A DNA stretch of 64,000 nucleotides. Source: Anthopleura xanthogrammica (taxonomy: Eukaryota; Cnidaria; Anthozoa; Actiniaria; Actiniidae). Shown piece after piece: positions 11,469 through 22,200 of the stretch; the stretch's first letter is position 1, and each line of letters starts with the position of its first letter. The position numbers and the translations under genes are program-made. The stretch is taken from assembly GCA_964019055.1 (NCBI GenBank), contig OZ025210.1:5705047-5769046 (forward strand), given 5' to 3'. The notes below the pieces were generated by a model. It saw only the letters and a list, made by a program, of their open reading frames with translations, made no database searches and was not told the origin of the DNA.

Positions 11469-14005
11469 CAAGAAAGAAAGAAAAAGAAGTAAAAGAAAGT
11501 AAAAGAAAGAAACAGAAAGAAAATAAAAAGAAAGAAAACAGGAAAAAAAGAAAGAACGAAAATTTGTTTCCCCCAGTTTTCCTCTCCCCAGAAGAACAGC
11601 AGGGTTCCCAACAGCACCTACTCCTCTGGGATTATTTTTCCTCCATTCACGATCGAAGCAAAATGTGTGCGCCTGGAACTTGTCTAAAAGCATATAATTC
11701 GCTTCAAGATAACAGGCTAAGAACGATATTTTTAATGAATTCTGCTCTTTACTCTAACAAACTTTTATTAATATATATTTCTAGGCTCAAGCCTGGGTTC
11801 TGTCCATTGGTTTCACCATGGCCTTTGGCGCCATGTTTGCCAAGACCTGGAGAGTACATGCGATATTCAAGAGCATTACTCCTCGTAAAAAGGTAAAAAC
11901 ATTAAAATATAACAATAAAACTATGAAATATGTACCTAAGATAACGTCTATCTGGGTTTTTTAAATGAAAAATGGAAGAATATCTTTCTTTTTAAGCTGA
12001 AGTTTAGATGTCCACGTTTGAATCATAATCGATTTTCGATTCTTTCACGGCTTCTATAAACTTTTTTACGCCGTTAAGTCTAAAAATCTTCAAAAAGTAT
12101 TCTTTTTATTCATTAGGTCATCAAAGATGAGCATCTTTTCCTGGTTGTAGGGGTATTTGTGCTGGTAGATGTCGTTATGCTTACACTATGGACAGCAATC
12201 AATCCCATGAAGGGAAAACTACGAATATTTCATGATCAGGTTGGTTTCTTACCATGCATAGAATTGTTGTCCAGAATTTCTATTCCTTTGGTCTAAATTT
12301 TGTCCTTCTGTGTTGGCCAGATTTACCTTAAAGATGACAAGATGTTCATCCCTCAAATGGAGAGTTGTTCATCGGATAACATGGCTTACTGGCTGGGTTT
12401 TTTGTACTCGTATAAAGCACTGCTACTTCTTTTTGGGTCATTTCTGGCATGGGAGACACGTAATGTCACTATACCAGCATTGAACGACTCCAAGTTCATT
12501 GGTAAGAATAACTGCATAACCGCCATGTTGGATGACACAAAACCAGCATGGCGGTCAGGTTTTTTTGTACTTGTGCATGTGACGTCATAGCCGCCATCTT
12601 GGATTACCTGAGCAAAATATTTGCATAGCTTGGTGTCTTTTAAATCAACCAACATGGCGGCCATGTCTTCTAGATCTGTCCTTGTGCATAAGATGCAAGC
12701 CTTCTATTAATTTTAGTCCATCCTTTTTGATGTTGTAGGCATTAGTATTTACAACGTACTGGTTCTATCGTCTGTTGGTGTAGGAATCACTATTATCATC
12801 GATGGCAATCCCGATGCACGATTTGTGATTACTGGTCTGTTCATCATCTTTTGCACCTCAATTACACTCTGCCTCGTCTTTGTTCCCAAGGTAACACAAT
12901 ACACTCACTTGTCACGTGATAAAGCATGGGTGATGTGCTTCGCCTCTCACTGTGTGGTCGTGGGCTCAATTTCTAATGACCTGCCATCATAGAGCAGCTT
13001 TCATATGACTATGTTAAAACTTACTGCACGTGCCGCGCCTTGCCGTGACCGTGTATGAAAACATTCGACATTCGGTGCCGTGTCCGCGCCGTGCCGTGAC
13101 CGTGCGGTGACTTTTCACACTTATATGAAATCTGCTCTATTTGAGTAGCGTAGAGCTCCTTGTTGCTTCTCTCTAGAGCTTGGAGAGGCTTTTTGCCAGT
13201 CCTTGCATCGGTACAGATTTTTAACATGACAGTCTTCATAAAAACCTGTGCAAGCAAGTTAACAGTCTCGAACTATTCACATTATCCCGCTTTCTCTCTT
13301 AATATCTCAAGATAGTGAAACTACTGAGTGGAGCAGAGACGGCTGAACAAGAGACCACTCGTAACGTATCTAGTCCTATCTCCGACACTGCCTCTAGCAC
13401 AGGTGCTGGAATTACACAGGAAAACTCCGCTCTGAAGAAGATCTTAACCGAGGTAATGTAACCGAAGTCGGTACACAGCTCCATTCTCCCCTCTCCTTAC
13501 CGTAGGGCGTGGGAGGAAAAGGGTAACAATGTCAGTGATTGAAGCTTATTGGATAGACGTTACAGGCACATGACCAAGCCATGTTACAACTGGCCCCACC
13601 CTCCCCTCTCCCGCATGAGTTATTAATTCAAGAAGTTTCTCTTGTAGTGGCGCGCTTTCAGAAAAAAATACTCGAAAATGAAGCTGACAATTTATTTATT
13701 TACTTATTTATTTTTTCTTTTCAAAACAGAAAGAACGACACTTGATGGAACTCAAGAGACTCCTGGAAGCCGTTAGCCCAATGGCAAAGCTTCACCTCGA
13801 TCCTACTTCCAAGGGAAGTCGTTCGGCTCCCCCAAGACGACGAAGATCAAACCACGGCTCACGAGATGTGAATGATAATTCTTCCGAATCCCACGTTAAT
13901 TTTGCTTTTAAGAAAGACAATGGCCATAGCATCGTATGTAAGTCTGACTTATCCATCCCAGCAACTGTAGAAAAAAGTAAGGAAAATGATGACGATCCAG
14001 TATAA
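1306..14005 (+). CDS. GABBR-like: GABA-B type metabotropic receptor (class C GPCR), 870 aa
   Basis: Exons: 1306-1360, 1931-2148, 2338-2475, 2643-2819, 3092-3193, 3499-3564, 4286-4495, 9298-9436, 9794-9891, 10108-10171, 10454-10537, 10807-10957, 11236-11365, 11785-11892, 12117-12239, 12321-12501, 12739-12890, 13312-13452, 13730-14005. They sum to 871 codons in frame. The start was chosen because [19 protein letters not shown] reads as a signal peptide and joins exon 2 in phase. Residues ~30-450 form the Venus-flytrap ligand domain ([51 protein letters not shown]). Seven membrane helices run from ~466 to 745, with [33 protein letters not shown] and [15 protein letters not shown] short coiled coil (~767-792) precedes a 78-aa tail. 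The family couples GABA binding to Gi/o as an obligate dimer. The helical core resembles GABBR2, while the ligand lobe keeps GABBR1-like stretches, so subunit type is uncertain. Confidence 0.93.
3240..3425 (+). mobile_element. SINE 3' portion (family A) in receptor intron
   Basis: It contains the diagnostic order seen in many other places in the window: atcacatg-gagtagagtttgtta, a T-rich ttttctcc block, aaaacc, then tctgtgagttag, ccctgactttgatcagccca and gattgtttcaggg. The tRNA-like head is missing or degraded. Confidence 0.6.
4486..8845 (+). repeat. 67-bp minisatellite, about 65 copies, in receptor intron 7
   Basis: Head-to-tail units of 67 bp run without interruption from the exon 7 donor to 8845, where the last unit ends in ggcctcg. 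Each unit reads gggtaagtgattgctattgt, then a tcct/tctt variant, acactctagg, a ggtgggtaagtagg block, tatatatata and ggcctcggat. Units differ by a few fixed substitutions (cct or ctt; gggg or gatt; ggg or ggtt; gtgatt or gtgaat). The first unit overlaps the end of exon 7, and every unit carries two gtaagt donor-like motifs. The array lies wholly inside the intron between exons 4286-4495 and 9298-9436. Confidence 0.97.
8846..9297. other. Rest of receptor intron 7; small inverted repeat
   Basis: AT-rich sequence following the minisatellite. Around 9074-9155 there is an inverted repeat whose arms read attacgcggcgcgcaaaggt and its complement acctttgcgcgtcgctctgtaat. No exon is visible before 9298. 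Confidence 0.5.
9478..9793 (+). repeat. (TTCA)n/(TCCA)n microsatellite forming an intron
   Basis: Almost the whole 357-bp intron 9437-9793 is attc/atcc tetranucleotide repeat. It ends cattcattcag, so the repeat itself serves as the polypyrimidine tract and acceptor of exon 9. The intron is a multiple of three and has no stop in the receptor frame. Confidence 0.9.
10228..10350 (+). mobile_element. SINE fragment (family A)
   Basis: Contains atcacatgtgaatagagttt, the ctctccc and tttttctcc blocks and a ggttttcctccctcggtaaa segment in the same order as the other copies. The 3' tail is diverged. Confidence 0.5.
11070..11207. mobile_element. Palindromic MITE (family B, tatagacccc ends)
   Basis: Left end tatagaccccttt and right end aaggggtctata form terminal inverted repeats. 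Inner arms gcagctcaatttggaggg and its complement face each other around a short centre. Further copies lie at 25070-25208, 30463-30560 (partial) and 55322-55454. No coding capacity. Confidence 0.8.
11431..11563 (+). repeat. (GAAA)n purine microsatellite
   Basis: A run of gaaa repeats grading into less regular purine-rich sequence inside the receptor intron between exons 11236-11365 and 11785-11892. Confidence 0.9.
12991..13138. mobile_element. Inverted-repeat element (family F)
   Basis: The left end agagcagctttcatatga is mirrored by the right end ttatatgaaatctgctct. The centre has a duplicated GC-rich block around gtgccgcgcc/gccgtgaccgtg. Similar ends occur at 30824-31053, 50995-51175 and 53770-53950. 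Confidence 0.6.
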
Positions 14006-14534
14006 AATATCGATCAGGTTATCCGGTTTTATCGTAAAATATTATTTTTTTGTCTTTTTTTGTTTTCTTCTTCCATTTGTTTATATCATTTTGCGCACGC
14101 GCCCCAGAAGAAACGAATAAGTCGCGCGCGCGCCATACTAGGTGCACGCGCACGCCAAAGCGAAAAACCTGCTTTTATGGATTTAAAAATGTACTTCTAA
14201 ACATACTTAAAAAATTATCCCCGAAAAAAGATGGCAAATATCAAAAAGAGTTTGATTTTTGTCTTGAAACTTTTTTTGTCATGATCACGTTTTTAGTTTT
14301 TTGAATTGTTGAAGTTTTCGCCAAAGATTTCGAAAATTCGAAAATTCTGTCGGTTGAAATGGACAGAGTGCGCGCGCGCGTCGGTCAAACTCGTGCGTCT
14401 CACGTTCCATGAATGCATGACGTACCGCATCACGCGAGTAAACGGTTGAATGTACGTTGGAGAAGCAGTTGCAGGCTTGAAAGTTTAGAAAGATTTTTTA
14501 AGATGAATGGAGGTTTTAAGACTTGAAAGTCCAG
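14006..14534. promoter_or_regulatory. Spacer with likely SLC4 promoter
   Basis: The 529-bp gap separates the receptor stop codon from the SLC4 start. It contains alternating CG tracts (cgcgcgcgcgcc near 14123-14134 and gcgcgcgcgcg near 14370-14380) of the kind able to adopt Z-DNA. It must hold the receptor 3' UTR end and the SLC4 promoter; no specific factor sites are claimed. Confidence 0.4.
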
Positions 14535-17500
14535 ATGAGTTTGGCACTTGCTTTGGAGCAAGATACTGAGGAGTCTTCCCACGAAGGCTTTGTGGAATTG
14601 GAGGAGTTTTATACGAAAGACAACGAATGTGTTTGGAAAGAAACAGCGCGATGGATCAAGTTCGAAGAAGATGTTGAAGAAAATGCAAATCGATGGGGAA
14701 AACCTCACGTACCGTGTTTGAATTTCTCGAGTATTCAAGATGTGAGAAGAACTCTAGAAAACGGAGCTATTCTTCTGGATTTAGATGACAACAATTTACA
14801 AAACATTGCGATTTCAGTGGCTGAACAACTCGTCACTCTGGGTAGTTTGCTTTCTGAAGAGAGGGATATTTTCATTTCTGTTCTTTTAACGCCTCATCTA
14901 CATAATTTACAAAAGAAAACTGCGAGTTCAACAAGCGGGCGACGTTTTTCTCGTGTCGTTCCTACATCCACTAATATCGAACCCAACAAGAAATACGACA
15001 AGGGGTTACCGATAATTGTGGAAAACAAATTGGAAGAACCATCGGGGTAAGCTGACTTTGAAAAATTCAGTATTCTCTTACTTTTCCTTTGAAAAGAACT
15101 TCGGTTCGCAAATACCACGTTTATTTGAAAGAAAGTGACGTGGAAAAGTGTAAGTGTACTTTTTTCCCTTTTCGGACCACGTATCATTCACTTGAGTATA
15201 ATTACTTTTGTTTACGTAAAATATTTGACAATTTAAGATACATATATATGGAAGGACTCGGACAAAAATTCGGAATGACATGGGGTCTGAAATGGGAAAA
15301 CACTTGGGCTCGGTTGTACGAAGGGTGGATAGCGCTATCCAATGTATAAATCCTTATCCATGCAGTGGATAAATTTATTGGATAACAGCATCAACTTATC
15401 CACTGGATAAGGATTTATCCATTGGATAGCAATATCCACCCTTCGTACAATCGGGCCTTGGTCTTTTAATGGCCAGTAGATAGTATACATTTGATATCCA
15501 TAGTTTCCCATTAGGCTGGAAATATTTTTCTATAATGTCGTATATTCCCACCGAAAAGATTCACCTCAGTATTCGGCACTACATTAGCAATATTTTGTAA
15601 TGCAATTTTTCTATGATATTATCAGGGCAGGCCCGTCCTCCCAACCAAAAGACACACCTCAATACTCCTTTTTAGCCGAGCCAGTTTCGGTACCTTCCAC
15701 GGTGTCTACAATACAGAGACACATCCCCAAGAATGCTGAAGCTACAACTGTTCTTGTGGGAACCCATGAAGAGCTCACCAGACCTTCAGGGGCTTTTGTT
15801 CGACTCCTACATGGCTGTAACCTGCAGAACTTAGCAGAAGTGAAGATACCTGTGAGGTTTTTGTTCATTCTACTGGGGCCAGAAGATGACGTGATAAATT
15901 ATCATGAGGTTGGACGCAGTATTGCGACGCTCATGTCTGAGAAACTCTTCCTTGATTCGGCATACTCCGCCAAGGTAAGTTAAGCTACGGACATACGGTG
16001 CAACATAGCGCCCAATATTGCAGGCAATGCTGCTGGTGAGAAGCCAATGCAAAAGTTTTGACTGTTTAGACTACGCACATTGGTTGACTGATTGAATAAC
16101 TGTCTTTCTGTCTGACTGTCTGACTGTCTGACGGACTGACTAACTGTCTGACTGACTGACTGACTGACTGACTGACTGACTGACTGACTGACTGACTGAA
16201 TAGGACAGTAAACAAAAGAAAACTCAACACCAATCAAGAATTATTCTTTGAACCCTGTATTTAGGTTTTTAAAATCAGTTAGCATTTTCCCTTTGACCAC
16301 CACTGCTTTATCTTAATTTTTTCAGAATGTCAACGACCTCCTTCACTCGATAGACAGCTTCTTAGAAGACAGTATATTGATCCCCCCAGGAGAATACGAC
16401 CGCAACGTTCTAAGTCAAACCATTCCTATCCTCGCTGATCAAACAAAAGAGATCGCTCTTCGCAGGCGAGAAGCAACAATCAAAAAAGAAAAGAAAAAAG
16501 AACCTAGTGAACGAGTCACAGAAGAAGCAGAGACACCAGAAGTCGAGGATGCGCTAGAGAGAACAGGAAGATTCTGTGGTGGTTTGGTTCGTGATGTCAA
16601 GAGGCGATTCTCCATGTACAAAAGCGACATTTTGGATTCTCTCAACATGCGTTGTTTAATGGCTACCATCTTCGTCTATCTTGCTTGTCTGGCTCCAGCA
16701 GTCTCGTTTGGTGGATTGTTGTACGAAAACACCAACTCTTGGATGGGAGTTTCCGAGATGATCTTTGCGACTGCTCTGTGTGGTATCATCTTTTCACTCT
16801 TTGCAGGACAGCCACTGATTATTATTGGCGCAACGGGACCACTCTTGGTGTTCGAGAAAAACACCTTTGACTTGTGCAAAAATTTTGACCTCGAATACCT
16901 TCCCTGGAGAGCGTGGGTTGGTCTTTGGGTCATGGTGATCTGCTTTGGCATCATTGCCTTTGAGGGATGCTTTTTGATTCGTTACTTCACTCGCTTCACT
17001 GAAGAAATCTTTGCGCTCTTGATTTCTCTCATCTTCATCTACGATGGCGTGTCCTACGTGTGGAAACTCTATGATTACAAGAACCAGAAACAGAGCCAAG
17101 ACGGGAACTATCCCTCGGAGCATTATCTCAACACAGCACTCTTTACCACCATACTTTTGTTTGGAACCTTCTTCATTGCTCACTCCTTGCGACAGTTGAG
17201 GCACAGCCATTTCTTTGGTAACGTTGCTCGTAGGATTGTGAGTGACTTTGGAGTTCTCATTGCGATCGTCGCCATGATAATCTTGGAATTGATCGCGGGT
17301 AGCATATGGATAAATAAGCTGGAAGTACCTGAAGGTGTGTTGACCTTGACTTCTCAAAAGAGAACTGGCTGGTTTGTGAATCCTATGGGTATTGAGAGTA
17401 ACACATCTGCAAGTAGCATCATGGCGGCTTTGATTCCAGCAATTCTCGTCAGCATCCTGCTCTTCATGGAGGTTGAGTTCTGCAATGTCATCTTGGACAA

Positions 17501-18152
17501 GAAAGACAACAAGCTCAAGAAAGGGCCAGGGTATAACCTTGATCTGTTCATCGTTGGTCTTCTTGTTGGCCTGTGTTCCATTCTTGGCCTTCCTTGGATG
17601 TGCGCAACTCCTATTCACACAGTCTCACACTTCCACGCCCTGTCAGTGTTAAGCACCAACAACCCTCCAGGCGAGCACCCGCATCTTATCGAAGTCAAGG
17701 AACAGAGAGTCACCAATGTCATCATCCATCTTCTGATTGGCGTCTCAGTTGTTCTTGCTCCTGTACTTCGCCTCATACCTGTCGCAGTTCTCTTCGGCGT
17801 CTTCATCTTCCTCGGAGTGTCATCCATGTCGCATCTTCAGCTCTGTGAGCGTACGAAGCTGCTTATCATCTCCCCAAGTCACCACCCTGACCTGAACTAC
17901 GTGCGTAACGTATCAACTACCAAGATGCACATCTTCACTATTGTGCAGATCATCTGTGTGGTTATACTCTTCGCTACGAAGCTCTCGCCTGCAGCGCCTG
18001 GATTCCCCTTCTTCATAATCTGTTTGATTCCGTTGAGGAAACTACTTGAACGGTTCTACGAAGAGAGTGAGTTAGAGGAGCTAGATAATGAAGTAGATGA
18101 AGTTTACGACAGTGACTTGGATGACTTTGACTCCATCCATGTACCTATGTAA
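14535..18152 (+). CDS. SLC4-like: SLC4 family bicarbonate transporter, 895 aa
   Basis: Exons 14535-15046, 15626-15974 and 16326-18152 join in frame to 896 codons. The cytoplasmic domain (~1-385) has the family signatures WKETARWIKFEEDVEE, RWGKPHV and LLDL, then VRFLFILLGPE and SIDSFLEDSILIPPGEYD. The membrane domain (~390-870) begins RRFSMYKSDILDSLNMRCLM and continues with LAPAVSFGGLL, SLFAGQPLIIIGATGP, DLFIVGLLVGLCSILGLPW and HHPDLNYVRNVSTTKMHIFT. The tail is strongly acidic (residues ~875-890). The family moves HCO3-/CO3 across the plasma membrane, either with Na+ or in exchange for Cl-. Segments such as SSILGLPW-type and PDLxYxRxVxxxKxHIFTxxQ look closer to the Na+-coupled NBC/NDCBE branch than to AE1 or SLC4A11, so Na+-coupled transport is inferred. 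The ATG at 14535 is the first in frame with the conserved region. In a calcifier it would fit carbon supply or pH regulation. Confidence 0.93.
15308..15457. mobile_element. Inverted-repeat MITE in SLC4 intron 1
   Basis: The left arm gttgtacgaagggtggatag and internal aatccttatcc are mirrored by ggataaggatttatcc and ctatccacccttcgtacaa at the right. The two arms cover nearly the whole 150 bp. Confidence 0.75.
16086..16200 (+). repeat. (TGAC)n microsatellite
   Basis: A run of ctgactga units interrupted by tgtc variants, within SLC4 intron 2. Confidence 0.85.
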
Positions 18153-19226
18153 CTCATGAAAAGGCTTTATTTTTGAAGTCATTGACTTTATCATTCACAC
18201 CCAGCAAGATTTCCTAATACTTTAGTGTTTTGGGATAAGTTAACATCCAAGATCAAACATCAAGTGGAGTGCAAACAGTATATAAATGAAAATGTACTAT
18301 ATAATTGTTAATTTGTACTAAATGATTTAATAGAAAACAATACAAAGAGAACTTTTTAGTAATAGCCTTAAACAGAAAATACTGTTTAAGAGATATACTA
18401 TTTGCACTCTAATATCAGCTAATATTTATGTTATTATGTAAGCTGGTTGGGAAGAAAACAACATTAATTTGTGCTAGAAAGAACCTATGGTTCAATAGAA
18501 AAAAATTGACAGTACTTCTTAGTAACCTTTAAAGAGAGCACTAGTATTTATAAGCTGGGTGAGAAGAAAACAAAATTGGCATTAATTTGTGCTAGAAAGA
18601 ACCAATGATTGAACAGAGAAAAAAATAGACAGAGCACTTTTTAGTAACCTTTAAAGAGAGTACGTACTGCTTAACAGATATAGTATTTGCATCCTAATTT
18701 ATTAGGTAATATCTATAACCAAGTGGCAAGGCTGCAGTCACTTACATTGAGTGCACCGGTGAGCCTTAAAACAGTATTCTAGTGCTGAAATTTTGTAAAC
18801 ACTGAAAAAAAAAATTCTTAACATTTTAATGTTATGTACATAGAAAGATACATGTATGTATTTGTTTTTAAATTATACATTTTTCTCTTGAAAGGAATTC
18901 AGTTAACATACACTTCTTGGACTTGCCAAGACTCACATACTTTGAGTGGTCGAAACAAGGTTTGTAAAGTGGTTGAATAACTGATATTATAATTTTGTGA
19001 ATGCTAGCAAAATAAATAAGTAAACATGAAATTCTTGATATTATGCCTTGAAGGCAAAAATTTATTGCTGAAATATTTCTTTGGCAATCCCTTATAAACA
19101 TTACCTTGGTCAACATTAATTTCTAATTCACTAATACCATCACAAAAACAAGAATCAAAGCTATCCTTGAGCTTGTGTTTGTATCATTAAACAGGTGAAA
19201 AACCTTTAAAAATTCTATTTTTAATT
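18153..19226. other. Convergent 3' intergenic region
   Basis: Lies between the SLC4 stop (+) and the COG8 stop (-), so it holds both 3' UTRs. A tandem duplication of about 118-120 bp is visible at 18438-18680, where ggaagaaaaca-type, attaatttgtgctagaaagaacc and agtaacctttaaagagag occur twice; a weaker third copy precedes it near 18310-18400. Several aataaa-like motifs occur (for example 19010-19017 on +), but the real poly(A) sites cannot be assigned. Confidence 0.5.
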
Positions 19227-22200
19227 TTAGTCAATCTTCTTGTCATCTTTATCTGATGTTATTTGAGGTAAAATAGTTTGAGCAATTTCCTCTTGAGAAT
19301 CTTTGTCCTGTATTTTTTCTGTTTCACTTTCTTTTATACTTTTCTCCTCATCTTTGATTTCATTATTACTCTTATTAACTTCTAAAGTTTTTGCTATTTC
19401 TTTATTACTTTTACTGAGAGATGGAGTTGTTTTTTCTTCAGTTTTGATTTCCTGCTCTTCTATGATCTCCTGTGGAATCATGGGTAACAACGGTGATGTA
19501 ATATCCCGTATCTTGATTCCCATTGGACGGTCTAGTCCTTCAATGAGAGTACTGGGTCCAGTCATAGTTAGAGAATTTGGTGGGAAAATTGCTGCTAGGC
19601 AACGATCAATGAAAGGTACAAGGTCTTTGACAATTGCTTTGGCAAAACTTGTGAACAGTGAGCGTTCTTTTTCGTTTAGAGCTGGGGCTTCAGTTCTGGG
19701 AAAATGAAAGAATGAATAGAAGTGTGAATGTGAAAGATTGGCATCACAAATATTACTAACCAATTGGTGTGTGCACAGTTCAGTAACTATAAAAAATTAG
19801 GTACTACAAGTCTAGAGATATTGTACACCTCTCAAATGTGGTTAAACCTACCTGTGAAATGTACAAGTAGCCTCAACAACTGCCGTAAGTGATGTGTGTA
19901 ATTCATCTCGGACTGGGTAGGCTAGGGACAGTGGTGCACAGTGTCTCAGTTCATTGAAGGCAGACAGTACTGCATTAGTGTATGCAGCTAGTGGAGGATG
20001 CTCTAACAGGCTGAATGGAGGTGTGAGATTTCTGGAAGCCTCATCAAACTGAAAATAAAATACTGGTGGTAAGGTGATTTGTATGCATGAAGAATCACAA
20101 TTTTGAATATTTTAGGAAAAGACAGTATTGCGGCTGTTCTTGAGAAGAATTTTACACTACAAACAATACTCTCTTGCACTTGTGATGAAACAAATATAAA
20201 GTTAATAACATGAGGAAAAAACTGCAATATGCATTGAGCATTTTTACCTTTTGTATAGTTGTGGACATGACAGTGGAAGTAAGAACACTTGGAAGAGACT
20301 GCAAGGTGTATGAGGACATAGTGTTTTCAAATCTACAAAAAGATAGGGAAAAAAACTTCAAACATTTGAGCTTTGAACTTTAAGATGACATTGGAGTTTT
20401 TCAAAAAAAAAATTTTAATCCATATACTAAGCCAACTTCACCAAGAGCAGTGAAGTCGTAAACATGGATTTCACCTTTCACCTTTGTTCCTCCCACAAGT
20501 TAGGATTTAGTGCAACATTTTTATACCCCAGCAGGGCTCAAAATAATGGCCAGTCATATGCTGGTCAAGATGTCTGGTCTATGACATCTTATTTTTTTTT
20601 AAATATGACCCGTCAACATGTCTGTTCAAAACCGAATTTGTCCAGTCAAGTACCAAATTTGGCCGAACATTGGCCATTAACTGGCTATTATTTTGAGCCC
20701 GGCCCAGGATTCAATTTCAAATACTTACACTTTAGTAGCATCTCTAACAGTAGCAGTATACACTCTTAATGACGCAGACTGAAAGAGAGGTGGTAAGAGA
20801 CCACGGAAGTCAGCTCCAACACGACTGAATGACAACCCAAAGTACATGCACTGCCCCAGAAGGGAATCCAGTCGACCACCTACTCCAAGGTTTAAATCTT
20901 TTTCTAGTATTTCAAGGAAGTGAGAAACCTGGGAAGAAAAATGGAAGAGTGAATGGGAATGAAATGGAAGTGAAATGATAAACATGATGCCAAAATTGTT
21001 TTCTAGGAATTGAGACATCTAGGAAGAGAGATGTTGAAAAACGTTTTAGTGAAATTAGAAGAATGAATGGGAATTAAATGGAAGTGGGAAGAGAAATGAC
21101 AAGATGCTGAAATTAATCTCTAGGAATTGATTGAGACACCTGGGAAGAGAGATGTTGCAAAAATCTTAGTGGTAACCAGGGCTAAAAATAATGTCTGGTT
21201 ATAATTCAAATGGTCAAATCTTTACTTTGTCAGTCATTTTGACCAGTAACGCTAGAATTGAGAAATGAGGTATGACCAAGCTAACTAATTTGGCAGGTCA
21301 TCAGGACTGGTGAATGACCAGCCATTATTTTTCACCCTGCAAAATGGAAGGATGAATGGTAGAAATAAATGTGCACAATCCTTTGAATAGGATAAGCAAA
21401 CTAAATCATCCTTGTTTATTGTTAAAAACTTTATTTTTACCCTTGTTTAGTAAAGTTTTTAATGCACTTCTTTATTACCATACCTTTTGTACAATCCAGC
21501 AATGGAATAAATTACTATAAGCTGGGCTTTCCTCGTCTTCCATTGAGAGTATTGGGTCATCATCAGAGAAAATCGCTCTGTACTGAGTGACAATGTCAAA
21601 CAAATGTACCCGACTAGCTTCAATAGTCTTGGTGATATGATAATATGGATCATCAGTCGGAATAGAACTCAAAACACTCTTCAACCATGCATCTCTAGCT
21701 TGTAAGAACTTTATCCTGAGTTCAGCCTCATGGAAAACTTCAAGACGACGTAGATAACCAATCACTCGCAAACAAGCTGGTAGCTGAATTGAAGAGCGAA
21801 GTTGCTGGAGAAGTTGCGAGAGCATGAGCTGGGTTGAGGATCGCACTGCTGTTACAATCTTTTGTACGACAGGGATGTTGGCGAGTTTTCGTTCAAGACG
21901 CTTGACATAAGATGCAAGTTCAAGGGCTTCTTCGTAATAACCATTACGAACACAAGTATCCATCAACTGGACGCATAAACAGAAAAAATGATATCAATGA
22001 CTAGACCACAAAATAAGGAATCATTAAACTAGGTAAGTACCAGTAAATATAATTTTTTTTATTGAAATGAAAATCTAGATCTATTTGAAAACCAAACACC
22101 CTAAATTTCAATTTGATCTGTGTGTTAGCTGTGTCCTGACTTTGATCAGCCCAGAGGTTGTTTCAGGATGTGATAAAATTTGAAGGTTGAAAATATAAAC

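Noticed and set aside
11349..11693. Antisense open frame rich in Phe/Leu/Ser
   Set aside because: It is translation of the GAAA microsatellite complement.
16794..17618. Antisense 274-codon open frame opposite SLC4
   Set aside because: It lies wholly within the conserved SLC4 exon, has no recognisable domain, and is explained by GC-rich third codon positions.
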